A stretch of 11,796 nt of DNA. It comes from Methanobacterium sp. (GTDB lineage: Archaea; Methanobacteriota; Methanobacteria; Methanobacteriales; Methanobacteriaceae). Positions within the stretch are counted from its first letter, which is position 1; every line of letters starts with the position of its first letter. The notes under the pieces are model-generated. The model worked only from the letters and a program-made list of their open reading frames with translations, did no database searches and was not told the DNA's origin. Shown here piece after piece: positions 5,461 to 11,796 of this stretch. Position numbers and translations under genes: made by a program. The stretch spans positions 1-11,796 of the forward strand of contig PLXT01000077.1 of assembly GCA_003151535.1 (NCBI GenBank), read 5' to 3'.

Positions 5461-7430
5461 TATTTTATATAATTTGCCAGTGCTATCGAAACAATACTTG
5501 TATATGCTTTAAGCAGATGTTTCTCTTCATTTTTAATATCTGATTTATATGGTGCAACAGCTAAAACACCTAATTTTAATTTATGAGTATTTAATGGTAG
5601 ATAATACCATTTTGAAGATGCTAATGTATCTGTACTATATCCTGCAGGTTTTTCATGTTCAAAAACCCAATTGGCCAAACCTAGATCGTCATCATCAAAT
5701 CGGATGTTCTTTCCTTTACGTGATACAATTTTTAGGTTCTTGTTATTATCCGGTAAGATCATAACAACATCATAATTGAACAAATCCTCTATATAACTAG
5801 TAATTCGCATTAAAAAGTCATCTAAGTTTTGAGAAACTAATAAGTCACGACTAAAATCATATAATGATGCTATGAACTCCTCTCGTTGTCTTGTATTTTG
5901 TACCTGTTTCTTTACTGTGTCTGCAAGGAAACTGGTTATAATACCTACAATGAATAACACAACAAAGGTGGGTATGAACTGGATATCAGATACACTAAAG
6001 GTGAAATATGGTGGAACAAAGAAGAAGTCAAAGAATGCAACTGCCATTACCGATGCAATAATACCTCCCTTTCGTCCAGCAACTAAACCACTGAAAACGA
6101 TTGGTATTATGAATATCATTGGAATATTAATCGCTTCTAAGAATGGCCTTAAAAAGAAGCAAATAATCGATGCTAGCACTATGCTTAATAAACTTATTGT
6201 AAATGGTCTTAAATAACTTTTTAAATCTAAATAGTTTTGTTTGTCAATTTTTGGGATTTTTTCATCTTCTTTCCGACCATTTCCTCCTTCGATCACTAGA
6301 ACTTGGATTGGGCTTCCTTTATGGATAATTTCATTTACAACTGATCCTCTTATCCATGCTTCTATACGTGATCTTTCTGAATGTCCTATTACAATTAAAC
6401 TTATATTTTTTGATTTTGCAAATGAAACAATTTCTTCAGCTATATTAATGCCTGTTAATCTAAAAACTTTACCTCCTAATTCTTCAGCGAGTTTAAGATT
6501 ATTTTCAAGCTGTAAACTTTCTTTGTTACCCTTATTGAATTTGTAGGTAGGTTCCACATATACTGCAAGCCATTCAGCATTAAAATTAGTAGCATATCTA
6601 TGAGCCAATCGTATCATATTTTCAGAAGATGACCTTGAATTTATACATACCATAACCTTCGAACTTGCATCCCATGGACCAGAAACACCTTCATTCTCAA
6701 GCCGCTTGTTCATATTGGTATCTACCAATCTTGTAGCATACCTAAGACCCAACTCTCTAAGAGCTACCAAATTTCTTTCTTTAAAGAATTTTAAAACTGC
6801 TTGCTGCACCTTTTCAGGTATGTAAACTTTACCCTCCTCTAATCTTTGAAGCAATTCTTCAGTTGGTAAATCAACAATTTCTATTTTATCTGCAATCTCA
6901 ATTATCCTATCTGGAACAGTTTCTCTAACTTCAACACCTGTTATCTGATAAATAATACCCTTCAAACTTTCAATGTGCTGTACATTTAAAGTTGTGTAAA
7001 CGTTTATGCCAGCATCCAATATTTCTTCAACATCATGATATCGTTTAGAATGCAATGAACCCGGTACATTAGTGTGAGCCAGTTCATCCACCATAACAAA
7101 TTTAGGCTTTCTCTCCAATATTGCAGTAACATCAAGTTCATCAAGTAAAATACCACCATACTCAATCTGTTTTTTAGGTAGTACTTCTAGCCCTTCTAAA
7201 AGTTCTTGAGTTTCAACCCTGCCATGTGTTTCAGCCAGACCAACAACAACATCTTGCTCTTTTCCTTTCAAAATACGTGCCTCAGAGAGCATTCTATATG
7301 TTTTACCAACCCCTGCAACATATCCTAAAAATATTTTCAAATATCCCTTTTTACGTTCTTTAACCTTCTCATCTTCTTTTATTCTGTTAAGAAGTTCATC
7401 AGGATTGGGTCTGTTATGTTCTTCTGTCAT
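5460..7430 (-). CDS. kdpD: KdpD-like K+/turgor sensor lacking the histidine kinase
   Basis: Protein of 656 residues against about 890 in E. coli KdpD. Order of parts: KdpD domain (about 25-235) with Walker A GYVAGVGKT (36-44) and Walker B-like VMVDELAHTNVPG (112-124); a USP domain (about 258-380) with IVIGHSERSRIEAWIRGSV; four transmembrane helices of the DUF4118 sensor block (about 408-427, 432-452, 455-473, 484-504); and a GAF-like domain (about 520-650). It ends at ANYIK with TAG. No H-box, N-box or G-box is present, and the next DNA holds only the oppositely oriented TrkH relic, so the kinase is absent and not frameshifted away nearby. No kdpE is in the window. ATG follows AGGTGT at a 3-base distance. 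It lies 91 bases after kdpC. Known family role: sensing K+ limitation; how this form signals is not evident. Confidence 0.93.
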   Translation of the reverse strand: MTEEHNRPNPDELLNRIKEDEKVKERKKGYLKIFLGYVAGVGKTYRMLSEARILKGKEQDVVVGLAETHGRVETQELLEGLEVLPKKQIEYGGILLDELDVTAILERKPKFVMVDELAHTNVPGSLHSKRYHDVEEILDAGINVYTTLNVQHIESLKGIIYQITGVEVRETVPDRIIEIADKIEIVDLPTEELLQRLEEGKVYIPEKVQQAVLKFFKERNLVALRELGLRYATRLVDTNMNKRLENEGVSGPWDASSKVMVCINSRSSSENMIRLAHRYATNFNAEWLAVYVEPTYKFNKGNKESLQLENNLKLAEELGGKVFRLTGINIAEEIVSFAKSKNISLIVIGHSERSRIEAWIRGSVVNEIIHKGSPIQVLVIEGGNGRKEDEKIPKIDKQNYLDLKSYLRPFTISLLSIVLASIICFFLRPFLEAINIPMIFIIPIVFSGLVAGRKGGIIASVMAVAFFDFFFVPPYFTFSVSDIQFIPTFVVLFIVGIITSFLADTVKKQVQNTRQREEFIASLYDFSRDLLVSQNLDDFLMRITSYIEDLFNYDVVMILPDNNKNLKIVSRKGKNIRFDDDDLGLANWVFEHEKPAGYSTDTLASSKWYYLPLNTHKLKLGVLAVAPYKSDIKNEEKHLLKAYTSIVSIALANYIK

Positions 7431-7479
7431 ATTACACCTACCAATAGATACTTGGGAATTATTTTTACTATTCCAAAAA

Positions 7480-7489
7480 TTATATTTAA
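7480..7489 (-). promoter_or_regulatory. Candidate TATA box for separate kdpD transcription
   Basis: The minus strand reads TTAAATATAA about 50-59 bases upstream of the kdpD ATG, inside the 91-base kdpC-kdpD gap and just after a T9 tract. With a start site about 25 bases downstream, the leader would be roughly 30 bases and include the AGGTGT ribosome site. Confidence 0.35.
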
Positions 7490-7492
7490 CTT

Positions 7493-7501
7493 AAAAAAAA
7501 A
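7493..7501 (-). terminator. T9 tract between kdpC and kdpD (full or partial terminator)
   Basis: Nine consecutive T on the minus strand begin 21 bases after the kdpC stop. No strong hairpin precedes it. Oligo-T alone can end transcription in archaea, so it may uncouple the pump genes from the sensor gene. Confidence 0.4.
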
Positions 7502-7521
7502 TTTAGGGTGAAATCCAAATT

Positions 7522-8094
7522 TTAATGGATTCCATTTAGTGCAAGGTTCAGGTTCAGTACGTTTACAATTGGCTGTCCAACCCATGGAAATGGTACTTCT
7601 TGATTTTTCTGTATAAGATTATCAATTGTTGATTCACTAATATGTCGTACTTTTGCAATTCTTGGAACCTGGATTAATGCTGATTCTACACTGATATATC
7701 CGTCAAGTCCACTTCCCGAAGCCAACACCAAATCAGATGGAATTGTAGCATTGGAGGAAAGACTATCATTTACCTTGATCTCACTGATAGTTTCATTTAC
7801 CCTGTTAATTAATAATTTGTTCGTAGGCCCATAATTGGAACCCCCTGAAGTACTAGCATTATAGCCTATTGCTGATGGTCTGCTCTGGAAATACTGGGGA
7901 CCATCAAAATTTTGACCAATAAGTTCAGAACCCACAATGTTTCCATTAATCTTTATCATTTCGCCATTGGCTTGGTAAGGAAATGCAACTTGTGATATGC
8001 CCGTTATTACAAGGGGATAGATTAAACCCAAAATTACGGCTAAAGTTCCAAATATTATAACTGCTCTTTTAAGTTCATTAAGTAGTTCACCCAT
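7522..8094 (-). CDS. kdpC: KdpC, subunit of the high-affinity K+-transporting ATPase
   Basis: Protein of 190 residues, normal for KdpC. One N-terminal membrane helix (about 11-33) anchors it, and the rest is outside the membrane. Family signatures: SRPSAIGYNASTSGGSNYGP (71-90) followed by TNKLLINR, and SGLDGYISVESALIQVPRIA (128-147) ending in KVR. The C-terminus WVGQPIVNVLNLNLALN is the usual ending. KdpC stabilises the KdpA-KdpB assembly and is thought to raise the apparent affinity for ATP or K+. ATG follows the kdpB TAG stop with no intervening base; its ribosome site GGGGGTGA lies in the last codons of kdpB, so translation is coupled. Confidence 0.97.
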   Translation of the reverse strand: MGELLNELKRAVIIFGTLAVILGLIYPLVITGISQVAFPYQANGEMIKINGNIVGSELIGQNFDGPQYFQSRPSAIGYNASTSGGSNYGPTNKLLINRVNETISEIKVNDSLSSNATIPSDLVLASGSGLDGYISVESALIQVPRIAKVRHISESTIDNLIQKNQEVPFPWVGQPIVNVLNLNLALNGIH

Positions 8095-10143
8095 CTATGT
8101 CACCCCCAGTGATGATATTAGAATGTCTATCAGTTTTATACAAATAAATGGTAATGCTAGACCTCCTAATCCATATATTAATATGTTCATTCCAAGCAGT
8201 CTTGTAACTGATGAAGATGAACGGTACTTAACTCCCCTGAGTGCTAATGGAATCAGAAATGGTATTATAAGGGCATTGAATATAACTGCTGATAAAACAG
8301 CACTCATTGGTGTTGATAGGTGCATTATGTTTAGGATGTTCAGTTGTGGATATGTGACTGCAAATATTGCTGGAATGATTGCAAAGTATTTGGCTACGTC
8401 AGTAGTAATACTGAAGGTTGTCAAAGCCCCTCTTGTAATCAATATTTCTTTGCCTATTTCTACTATATCCAACAGTTTTGCGGGTGATGAATCTAGATCT
8501 ACCATGTTTGCTGCTTCACGTGCTGCTGCAGTTCCTGCACTCATTGCTACTGCTACATCAGCTTGAGCTAGTGCTGGAGCATCATTGGTTCCATCCCCAA
8601 TCATTGCAACAAGACGTTGAGTTTCACCACTTTGATATTTACGAATCAATTCTAATTTAGTTTCGGGTCTGGCTTCTGCTATAAAATCATCTACTCCGGC
8701 CTCTGCAGCTATAGATGCTGCTGTTAATGGATTATCACCAGTTATCATAACTGATTTAATTCCCATCTGCCTTAACTGTTGTAAACGACCTTTAATACCT
8801 GTTTTAACCACATCTTTTAAACGTATAACACCAAATACACCTTTACAATCTGACACAACTAATGGTGTATCTCCATTTCTTGACACTTCCTCAACTATCT
8901 CATTGACATCTAAAGGAATAGCACATTTATAGCTCTTTGCAAATTCCGTTACCGAACTTGCTGCTCCTTTACGTACTTTATTAGATCCATAATCTATACC
9001 ACTCATACGAGTTTCTGGGGTGAATGGTATAAAATCTGAATTTTCGGGTGCTCTTATGTCTCGACCACGTACATCTAATTCTTTTTTAGCTAAAATTACT
9101 ATACTTCTTCCTTCTGGAGTTTCATCTGCAAGGGAAGATAGTAATGAAGCTTCAATGAGTTCTTTTTTATCTATTCCTTTAACAGGAATAAATTCTGTTG
9201 CTTTCCTGCTTCCAAGTGTTATTGTACCTGTTTTATCGAGTAAAACTGCACTTACATCACCTGCTGCTTCAACAGCTCTTCCGCTTAGTGCAATTACATT
9301 ATGCTCTAACAGTCTGTCCATACCAGCTATACCAATAGCCGGTAAGAGTGCACCAATAGTTGTTGGCATAAGACAGACCAGAAGAGCTATTAAAATAGGG
9401 ATACTTATGGCAACTCCCATGTAATTAGAGAAGGCAGTCAAGGTTATAACAACCACAATAAAAAGCCCTGTTAATCCTACTAAAAGAATTTCCAGAGCTT
9501 TTTCGTTGGGTGTTTTTTCTCTTTTAGCGCTTTCAACCATGTTGATCATGCTGTCAAGGAATGTTTCTCCAGGATCAACTGTGATTCTTATCTTAATTTG
9601 TCCGGATAGGAGTTTAGTTCCTCCTGTTACTCCACTTATATCTCCTCCAGATTCTCTTATTACTGGTGCAGATTCGCCTGTTATTGCTGATTCATCAACT
9701 AAGCCAGTTCCATTAATTATATCTCCATCACTGGGAATAATTTCTCCATCTTTGACAATGACTATGTCTTTTTTTCTCAATGAAAGTGCTGGAACTTTTT
9801 CTGTTTTATTTTCGTTTATTATTTTGTTTGCAAATGCTTGGGTTCTAGTATTTTTTAGTGTTTGTGCTCTTGCTTTACCTCTTGCTTCTGCGAGTGATTC
9901 TGCAAAGTTTGAGAATATGACTGTAAACCATAGCCATATACTAATTTGAATGTTGAATAAAAAGTTTCCACCATAGAGCAGGTTAAATAATGCTATTAAT
10001 GTGGTAAGAATGGCCCCTATTTCTACAATAAGCATTACTGGGTTTCTAAGGAGGATTATTGGATTAAGTCTTTTAATTGAGCCTTTAAGTGCTTCCAGTA
10101 ATGATTTTCGTTCAAAAATGCTTGTTGATTTTTCGTTTGTCAT
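8095..10143 (-). CDS. kdpB: KdpB, P-type ATPase subunit of the K+ pump
   Basis: Catalytic subunit of 682 residues, the same length as E. coli KdpB. It hydrolyses ATP to drive K+ uptake through KdpA. Seen motifs: actuator loop ITGES (154-158); LMPTTIGALLPAIGIAG (258-274) in the membrane core; phosphorylation motif DKTGTIT (Asp303); nucleotide domain with FTPETRMSG and KGAASS; MITGDNPLTA (466-475); hinge GDGTNDAPALA (516-526); and TTDVAKYF with Asp582 and Lys585, matching the Asp/Lys pair important in the membrane domain of E. coli KdpB. About seven transmembrane helices are expected. All key residues are present, so the pump should be active. Ser158 in TGES corresponds to the serine whose phosphorylation inhibits the E. 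coli pump. The start has a G-rich site (GGGGGG) overlapping the kdpA stop region, 12 bases after kdpA. Confidence 0.98.
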   Translation of the reverse strand: MTNEKSTSIFERKSLLEALKGSIKRLNPIILLRNPVMLIVEIGAILTTLIALFNLLYGGNFLFNIQISIWLWFTVIFSNFAESLAEARGKARAQTLKNTRTQAFANKIINENKTEKVPALSLRKKDIVIVKDGEIIPSDGDIINGTGLVDESAITGESAPVIRESGGDISGVTGGTKLLSGQIKIRITVDPGETFLDSMINMVESAKREKTPNEKALEILLVGLTGLFIVVVITLTAFSNYMGVAISIPILIALLVCLMPTTIGALLPAIGIAGMDRLLEHNVIALSGRAVEAAGDVSAVLLDKTGTITLGSRKATEFIPVKGIDKKELIEASLLSSLADETPEGRSIVILAKKELDVRGRDIRAPENSDFIPFTPETRMSGIDYGSNKVRKGAASSVTEFAKSYKCAIPLDVNEIVEEVSRNGDTPLVVSDCKGVFGVIRLKDVVKTGIKGRLQQLRQMGIKSVMITGDNPLTAASIAAEAGVDDFIAEARPETKLELIRKYQSGETQRLVAMIGDGTNDAPALAQADVAVAMSAGTAAAREAANMVDLDSSPAKLLDIVEIGKEILITRGALTTFSITTDVAKYFAIIPAIFAVTYPQLNILNIMHLSTPMSAVLSAVIFNALIIPFLIPLALRGVKYRSSSSVTRLLGMNILIYGLGGLALPFICIKLIDILISSLGVT

Positions 10144-10155
10144 GATTTAACCCCC

Positions 10156-11796
10156 CTAGAAAGTGAGTCCTCCTTGTAGGAATAAATGTTCGAGTATTGG
10201 TCCGAGTGAGAAGACTGGGAAGAAGGTTAATGCTCCGACAACTACCACTACACTTACTAGCATGATTACGAATAGTGCGTTGGTGCTTGGAAAGCTTGAT
10301 GCATCTGTTGGTACTCTTCCTTTTGCTGCTAATGCTCCTGCAATGGCTAATGCAGGTATTATTACAATAAATCTTCCAATAAACATTGCAAGACCTAATG
10401 TTAGGTTGTAGAATACTGTGTTTGCACTTAATCCTGCAAATGCAGAACCATTATTTGCAAATGCTGATGCGTAAGCATATAGTATTTCAGAGAGTCCGTG
10501 TGCTGATGGATTGTTAAGACCAGCTAGTCCTTGTGGTAATGATATTGCAATACTCGAAAATACAAGGATAAGTGCAGCTGGTACTAGAAGGGCTGATGTT
10601 GCCATTACCATTTCGTATGGTCCTAATTTTTTACCAAGGAATTCTGGTGTTCTCCCTATCATCAGTCCTGCTATGAACATGGTTAAAATGATGTAGAAAA
10701 GCATTCCAATAAGTCCAACACCAAGCCCTCCGAATATAACTTCACCTATACCCAAATTAAACATGTAAACAAGTCCTGTTAGGGGCATGGTGCTGTCATG
10801 CATTGAGTTTACTCCACCGTTTGAAACATCTGTTGTGATTGCGCCCCATAAAACCGATTGTCCAACACCAACTGACAGTTCCTTACCTTCCATATTCCCG
10901 CCAGAAACGCCCATTTTTTCAATTATTGGGTTAGGTTGGCTTTCGGCATAATATGCTACTCCCAATCCACCTACAAGGAGTATCATCATGGCAGCAAATA
11001 TGGCCAATCCTTGTCTGAAATTTTTTATAATGTATCCAAATGCAAATACTACTGACATTGGAATCAATAGAATTGCAAATGATTCCAGTATGTTGGTTAA
11101 TCCATTTGGATTTTCAAATGGATGTGCTGAATTAGCATTGAAATATCCTCCTCCATTTGAGCCTAACATCTTAATTGCTTCCTGTGAAGCAACAGGACCC
11201 AGTGCTATTGTTTGATTAATCCCTGATATTGTATGGGCTGTAACATACGCACCAATAGTTTGAACCACACCCTGTGATGCTAAAATAATGGCAAAAATTA
11301 CGGCTAATGGTAAAAGAATATAGAGGACTGTTCTTGTTATATCAACCCAGAAATTACCTATGGTCTTCGAATTTTGACGTGTGAAACCTCTGATTAAAGC
11401 TAGGAGAGCTGCTATACCAACTGAAGCTGAGAGGAAGTTCTGTACAGTCATTCCAAGCATCTGAGTTAGGTAGCTCATTGTACTTTCACCAGCATAGGAT
11501 TGCCAGTTGGTATTAGTTCCAAATGAAATTGCTGTATTTAATGCTGTATCCCATCTAACACCTGTCATTTGTGCAGGATTTAAGGGTAAAAAGTTTTGTA
11601 TTAACTGTAAAACAAAAAGAAACGTTATTCCAATTATATTGAATATTATTAATGCGTAAGCATATCTTTTCCATGTCATCTCTTGATTTTCGTCAATGGA
11701 ACATATGCGGTAAATGAATTTTTCTATCGGTCGTATCACTGGGGTCATGAAGGTTTTTTTACCTGTTAAGACCTTTGACATGTATTTACCAATGGG
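10156..11796 (-). CDS. kdpA: KdpA, K+-selective channel-like subunit (5' partial)
   Basis: The reading frame runs through the right edge: before the internal Met at 11779-11781 the codons read PIGKY, matching the PLGxYM segment that normally follows the first helix. The true start is therefore outside, probably about 20 residues upstream, and that Met is not the start. The visible 546 codons contain four selectivity-filter loops, numbered from that Met: TNTNWQS (89-95), GSNGGGYFNANSAHPFENP (207-225), DVSNGGVNS (318-326) and FANNGSAFAG (441-450). About nine hydrophobic helices alternate with them, as in the SKT channel superfamily. KdpA selects and conducts K+ into the KdpA-KdpB tunnel. TAG ends it 12 bases before kdpB. 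The promoter, any kdpF and any upstream riboswitch lie outside the window. Confidence 0.97.
   Translation of the reverse strand, partial: PIGKYMSKVLTGKKTFMTPVIRPIEKFIYRICSIDENQEMTWKRYAYALIIFNIIGITFLFVLQLIQNFLPLNPAQMTGVRWDTALNTAISFGTNTNWQSYAGESTMSYLTQMLGMTVQNFLSASVGIAALLALIRGFTRQNSKTIGNFWVDITRTVLYILLPLAVIFAIILASQGVVQTIGAYVTAHTISGINQTIALGPVASQEAIKMLGSNGGGYFNANSAHPFENPNGLTNILESFAILLIPMSVVFAFGYIIKNFRQGLAIFAAMMILLVGGLGVAYYAESQPNPIIEKMGVSGGNMEGKELSVGVGQSVLWGAITTDVSNGGVNSMHDSTMPLTGLVYMFNLGIGEVIFGGLGVGLIGMLFYIILTMFIAGLMIGRTPEFLGKKLGPYEMVMATSALLVPAALILVFSSIAISLPQGLAGLNNPSAHGLSEILYAYASAFANNGSAFAGLSANTVFYNLTLGLAMFIGRFIVIIPALAIAGALAAKGRVPTDASSFPSTNALFVIMLVSVVVVVGALTFFPVFSLGPILEHLFLQGGLTF

Noticed and set aside
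5872..6546. Plus-strand ORFs of 101-114 codons over kdpD
   Set aside because: They are antisense to the clearly coding kdpD and have compositions expected from reversed codons.
7566..7580. GGCTGTCC match to the MITE ends within kdpC
   Set aside because: It is a short chance match in a conserved coding stretch and has no inverted partner or duplication.
8123..8566. Long plus-strand ORFs over kdpB (also 9020-9424 and 9506-9949)
   Set aside because: They are antisense shadows of kdpB, whose protein has full family motifs in the other strand. They show no domain pattern or ribosome site.
10156..11781. Met at 11779-11781 as the start of kdpA
   Set aside because: The frame continues to the window edge with PIGKY, which matches the conserved segment before this Met in KdpA.

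Overview
The window looks like a chromosomal segment of an AT-rich methanogenic archaeon, most likely of the order Methanobacteriales (Methanobacterium-like). This is inferred from several signs: an archaeal-type peroxiredoxin with two C-terminal cysteines, Shine-Dalgarno sites of the AGGTGAT/GGAGTGAT type, oligo-T tracts just behind gene ends, TATA-like boxes, and a KdpD without a histidine kinase. No rRNA, tRNA or CRISPR was seen. Almost every gene is on the minus strand.

Layout, left to right. (1) At 2-247 (+) is the end of a small protein with a type I restriction HsdR-N nuclease-like core, cut by the window edge. (2) At 674-2679 (-) is a tightly packed redox/sulfur operon read as rhodanese, pirin, a 25-codon small ORF and peroxiredoxin. 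The genes are chained by a 4-base overlap, a 23-base gap and an 8-base overlap. (3) At 2680-3476 is a gene-poor AT-rich stretch holding a 108-bp MITE-like element with 16-bp perfect terminal inverted repeats and a 5-bp target duplication. (4) At 3477-5115 (-) are two damaged genes: a small unknown protein with a one-base frameshift, and a metallo-beta-lactamase/rhodanese/rhodanese fusion that has lost an in-frame start and carries an amber stop. (5) At 5305-5430 (+) is a relic of the C-terminal end of a TrkH-type potassium transporter. (6) From 5460 to the right edge (-) is the Kdp potassium pump: kdpA (5' end outside the window), kdpB, kdpC and a kdpD-like sensor.

How the genes fit together. 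KdpA (K+ channel-like), KdpB (P-type ATPase) and KdpC form the high-affinity ATP-driven K+ uptake complex. The KdpD-like protein keeps the ATP-binding KdpD domain, the USP domain, four membrane helices and a GAF-like domain. It ends before any kinase domain, and no kdpE follows, so its output cannot be the standard two-component one. A poly-T tract and a TATA-like box between kdpC and kdpD suggest that the sensor can be expressed separately. The rhodanese/pirin/peroxiredoxin operon fits peroxide and sulfane-sulfur handling in an anaerobe, and the decayed MBL-rhodanese gene nearby belongs to the same functional theme.

The points most worth checking are the kinase-less KdpD, the MITE, the stacked lesions at 4611-5115, the overlapping small ORF in front of the peroxiredoxin, and the TrkH relic facing the Kdp operon. 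I did not find a clear, wholly new multi-gene system.
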